64,000 nt of DNA from Segatella albensis DSM 11370 = JCM 12258 (GTDB lineage Bacteria > Bacteroidota > Bacteroidia > Bacteroidales > Bacteroidaceae): positions 202,617 through 266,616 of the forward strand of contig NZ_AUFP01000005.1 in assembly GCF_000426565.1 (NCBI RefSeq), in the 5' to 3' direction. The stretch's first letter is position 1. Each line of letters starts with the position of its first letter. Under the pieces are notes generated by a model. That model was not told the origin of the DNA, searched no databases, and worked only from the letters and a program-made list of their open reading frames with translations. Both the position numbers and the translations under genes were made by a program. Below are positions 25,326-35,304 of this stretch, one piece after another.

Positions 25326-26047
25326 TCTTCGTCAGGTTGTAGATTGTCGATATCTAAAATACGAAGTTCCAAAGCCTTAACCACCAAACGTGTAGCATTC
25401 ACGCCAACACCTCCATTACCATCAGAGAAGAGTTTCTGAACTAATTCATTCTGACGTTTTTCCAGACTTTTTACACCAAAAGGCATACCACGCAGATTCG
25501 TAATCTGTTCCTTAGTATAGCCTAAAGCAAGATGACGCAGGAATCGTTCATCATATTCATCAATCTCATAATTGACAAGAGCCTCCTGACGGAGTATCTG
25601 ATTGTTAACGCTCTTTTCGAAACGCTCAACAATTTTCTGTAGAATCGGTTGATTGAAAACGAGTTTCTTACCGCCCATACAACTGGCCACATCACCACGC
25701 GTAAGGAGTTCTCCACTTTTCAATATGATACCATCACAACCGGCATCAAGTACATCTACCCACAATTTCTCGTTTAATATCTCACCTGTGAATATCAATA
25801 CCTTGACATTAGGATATTTCTCCTTAGTATTACGGCAGATTTCTACACCTACCGTTGTACTACCTCCCAAGCCTAAATCGAGCAGCACCAAATCTGGAAG
25901 TTGTTGATTGATAAGTTTCCAATATGCCACTTCACTATCCGCTGTTCCCACAATTTCGGCTTCAGGTATATCATTACGAAAAATACCTTCTGTACCTTTC
26001 AACTCTAAAGGAACATCTTCTACAATAATTACTTTAAATTTTTCCAT
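25322..26047 (-). CDS. Response regulator, REC domain plus C-terminal output domain
   Basis: 241 aa. REC domain (about 1-125) with the acidic pair Glu10-Asp11, phospho-acceptor Asp57 (VLLDLGLGG), a Thr in FTGEI and the conserved Lys in GIILKSGE. The C-terminal part (about 160-241) has a helical region LRHLALGYTKEQITNLRGM resembling a LuxR-type HTH. It overlaps the kinase gene by 19 nt, so it is its cognate partner. The overlap with the next membrane gene is 4 nt. Confidence 0.85.
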   Translation of the reverse strand: MEKFKVIIVEDVPLELKGTEGIFRNDIPEAEIVGTADSEVAYWKLINQQLPDLVLLDLGLGGSTTVGVEICRNTKEKYPNVKVLIFTGEILNEKLWVDVLDAGCDGIILKSGELLTRGDVASCMGGKKLVFNQPILQKIVERFEKSVNNQILRQEALVNYEIDEYDERFLRHLALGYTKEQITNLRGMPFGVKSLEKRQNELVQKLFSDGNGGVGVNATRLVVKALELRILDIDNLQPDEE

Positions 26048-29000
26048 ATTCTTTTTGGCATTATTATTTCTATTTCAACGGTAGAGGCACGGCGCACAGC
26101 TTGTATACCACAGGCTCTGAGATTGGTTATCTCGCCCACCTCTCTGATAATTTGCTTACATAGCAAGAATCTAATATCACACGTCATCGGCGTAAACAAT
26201 AAACGGCACTGATCGTCAGTAAGCAAAAGCCGATTTGATCTCTGAGAAATGATAACGTATCTATCATCCTTATCCTCTATCTTTGCCTCACAGAGAAGAC
26301 AACCACACACTTTATTAAGTATTTCGAAAAGATAAAGTATAAGGTCTTTGTCATATTTTATATTGCCCTCTATCTGACGCATGGCCTGAGCACTGAGAAG
26401 AGTGTACAGTTCTTTGTAATATTCTGCTACATCTTTAATGACAGAGATATCTTTAGCATCTAAGGTAATAAGTTGTCTAATCCTCGAAGGATAGTACATC
26501 GTCTCATGCTTCAATGTGGATAGACAATTTTCCAGCACGCTATTGCTGATATGCAGTCGAGCATTCTCATAATCTACACGCCGCAATTCATCACGGGCCA
26601 GGGTCATCTGATTCTTTTGATGATTAGTGACGGCAATATTGTTTTTGAGCGCATCCCGTATTTTATCAATCAAAGGATTCAACGATGCTGTATTGACATC
26701 ACCAGTTACTGAGGAACGTGTATGAGGTGACCATATCTGATCAATCTGTTTCAGTTTGTTCTCACTCGTTTCTGACTTCAGTAAGATATCGTTCACACCA
26801 TTGACCTTCTCCACACAATATTTGAAAAAGATTTTATGGCGATAAAAAAGAAAGTAAAATGCAACAGGAATCAAAAGCAGAACCAATATCAACAACACAA
26901 TGGCCACAATACGAGAATTCTCTGCCTGTTGCATGGTACGCACGTATGAAGCGAGGGTGTTATCGGCAGAATGTTCGCGGAACAGTAAGGTGTAAACGGA
27001 ATTATTGTAATGGTACAAATCCCATTTATGTAGTGCTAAGGCAGCTACCGCACTCTCGTTCCTAATATCAAGAATAATATTATAGTTTACCTTGACACTA
27101 TCGTGAAACCAGATAATCTCGGAAGGTACTCCCGAAGATGATTCCTTGACCATTAGATGACGTCCCTTAGGATGCTGACTCAAATAAATAAGGTTAAGAT
27201 ATTTACGGGCTGAGTCTGCCATCACAAGAGTACGTTCATAAGTACCCTCGATATTACTGAAATATGCGCTGTCGGCAAACAGTGCTGCCTTCTTACCGTA
27301 ATCGGATATACCTTTCGCCATACTGTACATGCTTGTCATGACCATACACAGTAACAATATGAACCGAACAAAACCTTTTGGCAACCGAAACCTGAATATG
27401 GAGCCTTGACCATAGTGGCTTTCAGCAAAGATTTCACACACCGAAAACAGGGAACTCACTTTTTTATATTTCTCTATGATTCCTTTACAGTTCAGTAATC
27501 CAAAGCCATGCGACTTCTGTTCTTTCGGAACATTATTGATTTGTTCATCAATAATAGGCTTGCGGTCGAATATATGACTTACTTGTTCTTCTGTCATTCC
27601 CTCTCCTGTATCGGAAACGCTGATCTCCACATATTTTTCGGTTGATACGGCGTCTATAGTTATCTTACCACCCGCAGGGGTAAACTTTTTGGCATTGTCA
27701 GCAAGGGTGTTGAGCATAAAAAGGGTCAACGTCTTATCTGCCTTGACCACAACTGGGGTATCATGGACATCAAGTTCCAAATTCTTAAGTTGGAAGCTCA
27801 TTCTGCCCTTCTTTACAATATCGAACAAATCTTGTAACTTGAAACTTTCGATATTCAGGTTCAATTCTCCTTGTCGGAGTTGAATCCACTGAGTCAACAC
27901 ATTATTATAATCATTAATCTTATCTGTAAGTTCTACAATATAATCGTAGCGTTGTTTCTTAGTTTCTTCTGATTCCTGACTGTTACCTAGACGAGCCACC
28001 TCGTTAAGCATACGGTCTATAAACGGGGTAACTTCATTCACTAATTGTATTTTAGCACGCTGCTCTAGATTTCGCTTTTTATTAGCCAACATATGAATCT
28101 GTGCAACTTGGATTTGCTCATCAATCTCCTCAAACTTGTCATTCACTTCGCGAGACTCTTGTAGATTCTGCTTCATCCATGTATGCAAAGGCTCCAACAA
28201 TTTATTTAACGTAAACTGTAAATCATCATTCTTACGTAATCTACTAAACCAAAAAAGTAGTACACACAACAGAATAATTGCTACAGCGACTGCAAGAAGC
28301 ATCCAGTTAAGTTGGGAAGTACTTTGATTAAGAAGTTCGGCACGAGCTTCCAACTGTCGATCCTGACGAGTCTGCTCTTGCATATCAAGATAGATGTTAC
28401 GATTATAATCACTCGAGGCCTTATCGTTAAGAGCAGAATAGCTCAAACTTAATTGTTCACGAATGGATGCCACAAGGTCGGGTGCCTGAGAAATGGCTTT
28501 ATTTCTGTTTAGGGCATCTCCAAGACACGAAATCGCAGACCGATAGTCGTGAATACTCCAATAACATTCTGCCAAAGTACGATTCGCACCTGCTGTCTGA
28601 TAAACATCACCATACTGACTGAATAAATATAAAGCACGCTCAGCTAAATTCCCTGCAAGAAGTTGATCGGGCATCTGATCGGTGTTTATATATTTTATTG
28701 CAGGAAGATTATTCTTAAGCAAAAGATCCAGTTGATGAGGACTATTCAGGTGCTCACTCATTGCTTGAAGGGAGTTCGCAGCCCAAAAAGGATATCTATC
28801 ACCGGCCAGCAAATAACATTTCAGTAGGTAATCAAATTCTGAAAGACATACTTCATCGGCTGATTCTCTAATAATAGCACCACCAGAACCAATATTATAC
28901 AAATAGTTAAGATACTGGGCCGTATCTTGCTCTACTTCATTAGGATCGATAGCCTTTAAAGATTCTCTAAAAGGCTTATACAAACCTACATAATAATAGT

Positions 29001-29481
29001 AGGTGGCTGTAACAATATTAAATTCAGACTGAGCATAAAGTAATCGTTTACGCAAATGCTCAGAAAGTGTATTCTTCTCTTCGTTAATTCGTTTCAATCG
29101 GCTCTGTGCACGCTCATGATATACATAAAATTCCTTGTTTCGAGATTCTCGCTGACAAAGACGCATCATCTGTACATCAGCTATGAACTGCTCTATTTGA
29201 TTATCTGTGATAGACTCGGCTTGTATCAATATCTTGCGAGCACCTATGTAGTCCATTCTGATAATGCTCACAAAAGCTAAGTTATTAAAGGCCTCAGCCT
29301 GACCTGCATCGTAATCGTTGGACAACTGTAATGCTTTTAGTGCATAGAAACGTACTGAATCTAAATCCTGATAATGATACGCATAAGATTTAAGATTCAG
29401 CTCATCCACTTCATCGCGATGCGATGGTGAACAAGCCGAAAAAAATGTGAGTGCCATTATCAACATGATAATGATACTCAC
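26029..29481 (-). CDS. Double-sensor histidine-kinase-like protein (DUF5112/DUF5113 type)
   Basis: About 1150 aa from a GTG at 29479-29481; ATG at 29464-29466 and at 29569-29571 (the latter inside eda) are alternatives. Numbering here is from the GTG. An N-terminal lipobox-like FFSAC is followed by a TPR-rich periplasmic sensor (about 20-370), TM helix about 392-413, coiled coil, and a HATPase domain with N-box LADNAKKF (Asn596), DTGEG (624-628) and GFGL (659-662). Then comes an internal signal-like helix (about 705-722), a second sensor, another TM helix, and a degenerate C-terminal kinase-like domain. At the expected H-box position the sequence is LVNEVTPF: Asn482 replaces the phospho-acceptor His. 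The partner response regulator overlaps by 19 nt. Confidence 0.82.
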   Translation of the reverse strand: MSIIIMLIMALTFFSACSPSHRDEVDELNLKSYAYHYQDLDSVRFYALKALQLSNDYDAGQAEAFNNLAFVSIIRMDYIGARKILIQAESITDNQIEQFIADVQMMRLCQRESRNKEFYVYHERAQSRLKRINEEKNTLSEHLRKRLLYAQSEFNIVTATYYYYVGLYKPFRESLKAIDPNEVEQDTAQYLNYLYNIGSGGAIIRESADEVCLSEFDYLLKCYLLAGDRYPFWAANSLQAMSEHLNSPHQLDLLLKNNLPAIKYINTDQMPDQLLAGNLAERALYLFSQYGDVYQTAGANRTLAECYWSIHDYRSAISCLGDALNRNKAISQAPDLVASIREQLSLSYSALNDKASSDYNRNIYLDMQEQTRQDRQLEARAELLNQSTSQLNWMLLAVAVAIILLCVLLFWFSRLRKNDDLQFTLNKLLEPLHTWMKQNLQESREVNDKFEEIDEQIQVAQIHMLANKKRNLEQRAKIQLVNEVTPFIDRMLNEVARLGNSQESEETKKQRYDYIVELTDKINDYNNVLTQWIQLRQGELNLNIESFKLQDLFDIVKKGRMSFQLKNLELDVHDTPVVVKADKTLTLFMLNTLADNAKKFTPAGGKITIDAVSTEKYVEISVSDTGEGMTEEQVSHIFDRKPIIDEQINNVPKEQKSHGFGLLNCKGIIEKYKKVSSLFSVCEIFAESHYGQGSIFRFRLPKGFVRFILLLCMVMTSMYSMAKGISDYGKKAALFADSAYFSNIEGTYERTLVMADSARKYLNLIYLSQHPKGRHLMVKESSSGVPSEIIWFHDSVKVNYNIILDIRNESAVAALALHKWDLYHYNNSVYTLLFREHSADNTLASYVRTMQQAENSRIVAIVLLILVLLLIPVAFYFLFYRHKIFFKYCVEKVNGVNDILLKSETSENKLKQIDQIWSPHTRSSVTGDVNTASLNPLIDKIRDALKNNIAVTNHQKNQMTLARDELRRVDYENARLHISNSVLENCLSTLKHETMYYPSRIRQLITLDAKDISVIKDVAEYYKELYTLLSAQAMRQIEGNIKYDKDLILYLFEILNKVCGCLLCEAKIEDKDDRYVIISQRSNRLLLTDDQCRLLFTPMTCDIRFLLCKQIIREVGEITNLRACGIQAVRRASTVEIEIIMPKRIWKNLK

Positions 29482-29494
29482 AATATGAGGAGTT

Positions 29495-30166
29495 TTAAGC
29501 TCTTGCTTCTTTAATATATCCAAGTGCTTCCACACATTTATCGGTGATTGCTTTCCAATTCTTGGCAACAATCACTTCCTTTGGAAATAGTTTACTACCC
29601 ATACCTACACAAAGCACACCAGCCTTAATCCACTCTGTGAGGTTCGCACGCTCAGGAGAAACGGCTCCTGTTACCATAATATTACTCCAACGTAATGGAC
29701 CTAATACGTTTTTTACAAACGAAGGACCACCAACATTACCTGCTGGGAATACTTTGGTGATATCACAACCCGCAGCCTGGGCATTGCTCATCTCACTTAC
29801 AGAACCACAACCAGGAGAATATGGTACTAAACGGCGATTGCATACTGATGCTATCTCTGGATTGAAATTTGGTCCAACAATGAAGTTGGCTCCAAGTTGT
29901 AAATAAAGAGCTGCTGTAGGAGCATCTACAATAGTTCCTGCACCGAGTATTAAATCTGGGCATTCACGAACTGCCCATTTTACTAACTCACCAAAGACTT
30001 CATGAGCGAAGTCACCACGATTCGTAAATTCGAATACACGAACTCCACCATCATAACATGCCTTTATAACGTTTTTACAAATATCTAAATCGCTATTGAA
30101 GAATACAGGAACCATTCCCGTATCTTTCATTGCTGTAATGACCTGTACTTTATTGAATTTTGCCAT
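29495..30166 (-). CDS. eda: KDPG / 4-hydroxy-2-oxoglutarate aldolase
   Basis: 223 aa class I aldolase that splits 2-keto-3-deoxy-6-phosphogluconate into pyruvate and glyceraldehyde 3-phosphate. The TIM barrel shows [11 protein letters not shown] (catalytic Glu region), LGAGTI, and the Schiff-base Lys in [19 protein letters not shown]. It lies 21 nt after kdgK on the same strand: together they degrade 2-keto-3-deoxygluconate from uronic acids such as pectin or glucuronate. Confidence 0.93.
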   Translation of the reverse strand: MAKFNKVQVITAMKDTGMVPVFFNSDLDICKNVIKACYDGGVRVFEFTNRGDFAHEVFGELVKWAVRECPDLILGAGTIVDAPTAALYLQLGANFIVGPNFNPEIASVCNRRLVPYSPGCGSVSEMSNAQAAGCDITKVFPAGNVGGPSFVKNVLGPLRWSNIMVTGAVSPERANLTEWIKAGVLCVGMGSKLFPKEVIVAKNWKAITDKCVEALGYIKEARA

Positions 30167-30187
30167 GACTTATATTCTTTTATCGGT

Positions 30188-31210
30188 TTAACGCTGTACT
30201 CGACCATTAGCATTACCACCTGCAAGACTTTCCACTTCGGATACACTTACCAAATTGAAATCACCTGGAATGGTATGCTTCAAGGCTGATGCTGCTACAG
30301 CAAACTCAAGGGCTTCACCTTGTGTCTCTTTAGTGAGCAAGCCATGGATAAGACCACCGGAGAAACTGTCACCTCCACCTACACGATCAATAATAGGATT
30401 GATATCGTAATGCTTACTTTCGTAGAATTCCTTACCATTATATATAAGGGCTTTCCAACCATTATTTGAAGCAGAGATAGATTCACGGAGTGTACTTACA
30501 ACATACTGGAAACCAAACTCTTGCATCATACCTTTAAAGATATTATAATAGCCAGAGGCATCGGTCTTACCACCTTCAACATCGGCATCTGGTTTAAAAC
30601 CTAAACATAGTTGAGCATCCTCCTCGTTACCAATACAAACATCAACATATTTCATTAAAGGGCGCATCACAGAAATTGCCTTCTCTGAAGTCCACAACTT
30701 CTTGCGGAAATTCAAATCCACTGAAATTGTCACGCCATGATGCTTTGCTGCCTCACATGCTAACCTCGTTAATTCTGCAGCCTTATCACTGATTGCTGGA
30801 GTAATTCCGCTCCAATGAAACCACTGCGCATCTTCCATGATAGCATCAAAATCGAAATCAGAAGGCTCTGCCTCTGCTATAGAACTATGTGCACGATCAT
30901 AAATCACCTTAGACGGACGCATCGAGGCTCCTGTCTCTGCATAATACAATCCCACACGTTCTCCACCACGGGATATATATTGGGTATTCACGCCATAACG
31001 ACGCAATGCATTTACTGCTATCTGCCCAATTTCATGAGAAGGTAGTTTACTTACAAAGTATGCCTCATGCCCATAATTTGCTAAACTCACAGCTACATTA
31101 GCTTCACCTCCTCCCGGAATAATCCGGAAATGATCACTCTGAATAAAGCGATCGTTGCCTTCTGGAGACAGACGAAGCATTATTTCGCCTAATGTTACAA
31201 TTTTTGCCAT
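30188..31210 (-). CDS. kdgK: 2-keto-3-deoxygluconate kinase (PfkB family)
   Basis: About 340 aa. PfkB-family sugar kinase with the N-terminal GGGEANVAVSLANYGHEA signature and C-terminal catalytic motif RVGGGDSFSGG (catalytic Asp). It phosphorylates 2-keto-3-deoxygluconate to KDPG, the substrate of the next gene, eda. The start at 31208-31210 (MAKIVTLGEIM) is preferred; an in-frame ATG at 31255 adds 15 residues outside the family pattern. Divergent from a LacI-type regulator that probably controls the pair. Confidence 0.9.
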   Translation of the reverse strand: MAKIVTLGEIMLRLSPEGNDRFIQSDHFRIIPGGGEANVAVSLANYGHEAYFVSKLPSHEIGQIAVNALRRYGVNTQYISRGGERVGLYYAETGASMRPSKVIYDRAHSSIAEAEPSDFDFDAIMEDAQWFHWSGITPAISDKAAELTRLACEAAKHHGVTISVDLNFRKKLWTSEKAISVMRPLMKYVDVCIGNEEDAQLCLGFKPDADVEGGKTDASGYYNIFKGMMQEFGFQYVVSTLRESISASNNGWKALIYNGKEFYESKHYDINPIIDRVGGGDSFSGGLIHGLLTKETQGEALEFAVAASALKHTIPGDFNLVSVSEVESLAGGNANGRVQR

Positions 31211-31271
31211 TTTTCTAATTCGTTTTATATTTCGTTTATCATAGATTATTTTCATCGTTTGCTTCCATTCG

Positions 31272-31412
31272 CAAAAGTAACGATTTATTTGCTAATCACG
31301 AAACAAATTGCAAAAAAATTGGAGAAAAAGAGCTGGAAAGACAAAAAACACACATTTTGCAACACTTTTGGGGCTGTGTATTCGCACAATTCGACTTTAT
31401 TTTATATATTTG
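31272..31412. promoter_or_regulatory. Divergent promoters between kdgK and the LacI gene
   Basis: Minus strand: TACTTTTG (31272-31279) is a -7 element about 60 nt before kdgK, with TTTG at 31304-31307 (spacer 24, longer than ideal). Plus strand: TATATTTG (31405-31412) is a -7 element about 84 nt before the LacI gene, with TTTG at 31377-31380 (spacer 24). I see no clear palindrome for LacI binding. Confidence 0.4.
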
Positions 31413-31495
31413 TGGTCGTAAACATATAATGTGTGCGGACACAAGCGACCTAAAACCATTGAGGCACGCAAGGAGCACAACAAACGCTTAGAAAT

Positions 31496-32560
31496 ATGGC
31501 TTCAAAAATTAGAATCAAAGACATTGCCGAAAGAGCTGGTGTTTCTGTAGGCACAGTGGATCGAGTTTTACACGATCGCCCTAACGTCTCAAAACCTGCA
31601 AGAGAAAAGGTTGAGAAGGCATTAAAGGAAATGAATTATCAGCCTAATATGTATGCAAGTGCTCTTGCATATAATAAGGAGTACCATTTCTATCTGTTGG
31701 TGCCCAAGCACGAACACGAAGCCTATTGGGAGGAAATAGAAGAAGGCGCAAAGAAATGCGAAGACACTCGTCGTGATTTCCATATCGAGGTAGACATTAA
31801 ATATTATCAACGATTTGATGATTCTTCTTTTGAAAAACAATTCTATAGTATACTAAACGAGGAACCAGACGGTGTGGTCATTGTACCTTCAACTCTAGAG
31901 GAGACTCGCAAATTCACAGATAAACTACATGAGCAGAACATTCCTTTCATCTTGCTCGACTCATATATGCCCGACTTGAAACCTTTATCTTTCTTCGGAC
32001 AAGATTCCTTCTCTAGTGGTTACTTCGCTGCTAAAATGCTTATGCTGATTGCATCTAAAGAAACTGAAATCATGCTCATGAAACAAACCAAAAATGGATT
32101 AGTAACCAGTAAACAGCAAGATAATCGTGAGGTGGGCTTCAGACATTATATGCATGACCATTTCCCGGAAATCAAAATTATAGATCTGCAACTTCCTGTA
32201 GACGGTAACCGCAGCGAATACACTAAAGCTTTGGAACAATTCTTTAAGGAACATCCAGCTGTTCATCACGGCATAACGATGGGATCAAAAGCGCACATCG
32301 TCGGAGAGTATCTTTTGAAATCTAACAAAAGAGATGTACAGATGATGGGATACGATATGGTGAACAAAAACGCAAATTGCCTAAAAGAAGGTAGCATATC
32401 TTTCCTTATCGCTCAGCATGCTTATCAGCAAGGATACTCATGCATAGACACTCTCTTCAAAGCTATTGTCTTAAAGAAGAAAGTCAACCCGGTAAATTAT
32501 ATGCCTATAGAACTGTTGAGTAAAGAAAATGTCGACTTCTACAGACGCACACAGTTATAA
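31496..32560 (+). CDS. LacI-family transcriptional regulator
   Basis: 354 aa. N-terminal LacI HTH (IKDIAERAGVSVGTVDRVLH, then the hinge NYQPN) followed by a periplasmic-binding-protein type ligand domain (about 60-340), ending IELLSKENVDFYRR. Family members with this domain bind sugars or sugar acids. Its divergent place next to kdgK and eda makes 2-keto-3-deoxygluconate or a uronate the probable effector. The nhaC-like gene follows by 4 nt, so it is also likely under its control. Confidence 0.9.
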   Translation: MASKIRIKDIAERAGVSVGTVDRVLHDRPNVSKPAREKVEKALKEMNYQPNMYASALAYNKEYHFYLLVPKHEHEAYWEEIEEGAKKCEDTRRDFHIEVDIKYYQRFDDSSFEKQFYSILNEEPDGVVIVPSTLEETRKFTDKLHEQNIPFILLDSYMPDLKPLSFFGQDSFSSGYFAAKMLMLIASKETEIMLMKQTKNGLVTSKQQDNREVGFRHYMHDHFPEIKIIDLQLPVDGNRSEYTKALEQFFKEHPAVHHGITMGSKAHIVGEYLLKSNKRDVQMMGYDMVNKNANCLKEGSISFLIAQHAYQQGYSCIDTLFKAIVLKKKVNPVNYMPIELLSKENVDFYRRTQL

Positions 32561-32564
32561 TAGA

Positions 32565-33857
32565 ATGAGTAACAAAAAAGGATTCTTAGCTTTATCGCCA
32601 TTGATAGTTTTAATGTTCTTTATCGCCATGTTTACAATATATTCTGTAGACAAAACGGATAATGAACCTAATTTGAGTCTATCGGTAGCATTTATGATAT
32701 CAAGTATCTATGCTATCATGATCACTGGTGGTATTCCTGTAAGAAAACGTATTGACACTTATAGCAAGGGAGCTGGTTCTAGCAACCTCATGCTAATGTT
32801 ATGGATATATGTTCTGGCTGGCGCTTTTGCAGCTTCTGCCAAGAGTATAGGTGCTATTGACGCCACCGTAAATCTAGCTCTCAACTATCTACCTACAGAA
32901 ATGATTATGCCTGGACTATTTTTGGCTGCTTGTTTCATTTCTATTTCGATAGGAACAAGCGTTGGCACTGTTGTGGCTTTAGTGCCAATAGCAGCAGGCA
33001 TCGCAATGTCCACAGGTAACAGTATACCTCTGATGACGGCAACCATTGTTGGAGGAGCATACTTTGGCGATAATTTATCTTTCATCTCCGATACTACCGT
33101 TGTGGCAACACAGACCCAAGGATGCAGGATGAGCGATAAGTTTAGAGTAAATGCTCAGATTGTAATTCCAGCAGCAATTATCGTTCTAATTATTTATTCT
33201 ATCATAGGCTCCGGGACACAGCAACCTCCAGAGATTGCCAAAGTAGAATGGATAAAAGTGATACCATATTTTATCGTATTAATTACGGCCATTTTGGGGA
33301 AGAATGTGATGGCAGTCCTTTCTTTGGGCTTATTGTTATGTGGCATCATAGGGATTGCGAACAAAGATTTTTCTATCTACGGATGGTTTGGTGCTATGGG
33401 AGACGGTGTCCTTAATATGGGAGAACTCGTAATTATTGCTATGATGGCTGGTGGTATGTTGGAAATCATACGAAACAATGGAGGTATAGACTTCATCATA
33501 GAAAAACTTACCGCACATGTAAATAGCAAGAAAGGTGCAGAACTCTCTATTGCGGCATTGGTCTCATTTGTAAATATCTGTACTGCTAATAATACGGTGG
33601 CTATTTTAACTGTGGGCAGTATCTCAAAACGAATTGGAGACAAGTTTGGTGTAGACAATCGTAAGGCAGCCAGCATCCTCGACACATTCTCTTGTACTAT
33701 ACAAGGTTTAATACCGTATGGTGTCCAAATGTTATTGGCGGCTGGTCTTGCCAAAATAAACCCAATAGATATCCTACCCTATTTATATTATCCGATGGCA
33801 ATAGGCGTGGCTGCACTTTTATCAATCATATTCAGATATCCAAGAAAATTTAGTTAA
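32565..33857 (+). CDS. Na+/H+ antiporter, NhaC family
   Basis: About 430 aa with roughly eleven membrane helices. The NhaC-type motifs are present: GTSVGTVVALVPIAAGIA and GGAYFGDNLSFISDTTVVA (conserved Asp pair), and CTANNTVAILTVG in the second half. It exchanges sodium for protons across the inner membrane. The start at 32565 is chosen, 4 nt after the LacI stop, instead of an ATG at 32529 inside that gene. Sodium return by this protein complements the NQR pump at the window start. Confidence 0.88.
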   Translation: MSNKKGFLALSPLIVLMFFIAMFTIYSVDKTDNEPNLSLSVAFMISSIYAIMITGGIPVRKRIDTYSKGAGSSNLMLMLWIYVLAGAFAASAKSIGAIDATVNLALNYLPTEMIMPGLFLAACFISISIGTSVGTVVALVPIAAGIAMSTGNSIPLMTATIVGGAYFGDNLSFISDTTVVATQTQGCRMSDKFRVNAQIVIPAAIIVLIIYSIIGSGTQQPPEIAKVEWIKVIPYFIVLITAILGKNVMAVLSLGLLLCGIIGIANKDFSIYGWFGAMGDGVLNMGELVIIAMMAGGMLEIIRNNGGIDFIIEKLTAHVNSKKGAELSIAALVSFVNICTANNTVAILTVGSISKRIGDKFGVDNRKAASILDTFSCTIQGLIPYGVQMLLAAGLAKINPIDILPYLYYPMAIGVAALLSIIFRYPRKFS

Positions 33858-33866
33858 AGAAAATTT

Positions 33867-34565
33867 ATGAATTTCATACAGAGAAACGTATTCAAAAAAC
33901 TCAGAATCCAATATTTCAATTCGGAGGAGTCTTTGGAGCCTATGACAAATTATAAGCTACAGAAACTAAATCGATTATTGAATAATGTAAAAGGATCATC
34001 GACAACAGAGGCGGAGATGACGAATCCTTTCTTGCACAAGAAATTTATAAAAATACAAACCGATGAACATCATTCGATAGATACTTCTGTAGAAACAATT
34101 TATCTCTTACGAATCATCGTGACTAATGTGCAAACCATGCTCAATTTAGATATAAACCTAAAAGGCATCATACAGATTGGTCAATACTTACGAACAAGAG
34201 GAGATAAAGTAGATTTTGTGAAACTAGAAGATTGGCTGAAGAAGCTTCATATCAGCAGAATCGCTCAATTACAAGGAAGCATTCTTATCCTATTTTTCGG
34301 TTTTGAGATGGACGAAATTCCTTTTGTACATCACATAGAGAAAGATGCATACAAGATGACACTGAAAGCACTTCACCAAACTGTAGAAGAAGCCACCAGA
34401 GAATGGAAATTCCAGCAAAGTGAAGCAGGATTAGTACATACAACAAATGGAACCTTTAGAAAGAATATTAACCATTGTATACGCTATTTCAAATATGCAC
34501 CAATAGAATCGACTAGTAATTTTTTACATAATTTTACATCGTCTCTTTCCGAGATTGAGGAATAA
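33867..34565 (+). CDS. Protein of unknown function
   Basis: 232 aa, soluble, mostly helical, with no signal peptide and no motif I recognise. The C-terminal half includes QYLRTRGDKVDFVKLEDWLK and an aromatic stretch ILILFFGFEMDEI, followed by a helical KMTLKALHQTVEEATREW. It lies 9 nt after the nhaC gene and its last base overlaps the start of the lysozyme gene, so it is in that operon. Probably a Bacteroidota-specific family. Confidence 0.6.
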   Translation: MNFIQRNVFKKLRIQYFNSEESLEPMTNYKLQKLNRLLNNVKGSSTTEAEMTNPFLHKKFIKIQTDEHHSIDTSVETIYLLRIIVTNVQTMLNLDINLKGIIQIGQYLRTRGDKVDFVKLEDWLKKLHISRIAQLQGSILILFFGFEMDEIPFVHHIEKDAYKMTLKALHQTVEEATREWKFQQSEAGLVHTTNGTFRKNINHCIRYFKYAPIESTSNFLHNFTSSLSEIEE

Positions 34566-35269
34566 TGCGTATCTTTGCCAACATGAATAGAATCATCATA
34601 ATTCTTATAAGCCTTTTTACATTCATTGGCGTTCGGGCCCAAGTAGAATGTGAAGATACTTGTGGACATGTCCACGGCATAGATTTAAGCCATTATCAAG
34701 GAAATGTATTTTGGGAAACTATTGGCGATAATGGACATATACATTATGTGTATTTGAAGGCCACAGAAGGAGGTTCTCGCGTTGACGATAAATATAAATC
34801 AAACATTGATCTAGCTCATCGATATGGCTTAAAGGTTGGTTCTTATCATTTTTATCGTGCAAGAATTCCACAAGAAGATCAATTAAAAAATTTTATGGCC
34901 CAATGTAGACCTAGCGATCAAGATCTAATTCCTATGATTGATGTAGAAACTAAAAGTGGGCTTGGTGTCGAAGAATTCTGTGACAGTCTGTTTAAATTTC
35001 TTCATTTAGTCGAAAAATCTTATCGGCAAAAGCCATTAATATATACAGGAGCCAATTTCTACGACCATACTTTGGCTGGTAAAATCGATAGTTATCGCCT
35101 CATGATTGCTCAATATTCAAGAAAAGAGCCTAGACTTATCGATGGAAGAGACTTTGAAATGTGGCAATACACAGGAAAAGGTCATCTAAATGGCATAAAC
35201 GGATATGTCGACAAAAGTAGGTTCATGGGACAACATCGACTGAAAGAAATCAGGTTTCGACATCGATAA
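34565..35269 (+). CDS. Glycoside hydrolase family 25 lysozyme-like protein
   Basis: 234 aa with a signal peptide (cleavage near VRAQ, residue 26; an internal ATG at 34583 would give a shorter version). The GH25 domain shows GIDLSHYQGNVFWETI (N-terminal catalytic-face Asp), VYLKATEG, PMIDVE (catalytic DxE) and YTGANFYDHTLAG. It cleaves muramic acid glycosidic bonds in peptidoglycan. Cells often use such enzymes for wall remodelling or against neighbours. It starts on the TAATG overlap with the upstream unknown protein. Confidence 0.88.
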   Translation: MRIFANMNRIIIILISLFTFIGVRAQVECEDTCGHVHGIDLSHYQGNVFWETIGDNGHIHYVYLKATEGGSRVDDKYKSNIDLAHRYGLKVGSYHFYRARIPQEDQLKNFMAQCRPSDQDLIPMIDVETKSGLGVEEFCDSLFKFLHLVEKSYRQKPLIYTGANFYDHTLAGKIDSYRLMIAQYSRKEPRLIDGRDFEMWQYTGKGHLNGINGYVDKSRFMGQHRLKEIRFRHR

Positions 35270-35304
35270 AGAGAAAGTTTACAGTAAATTTAATACAAAT
35301 AAAT

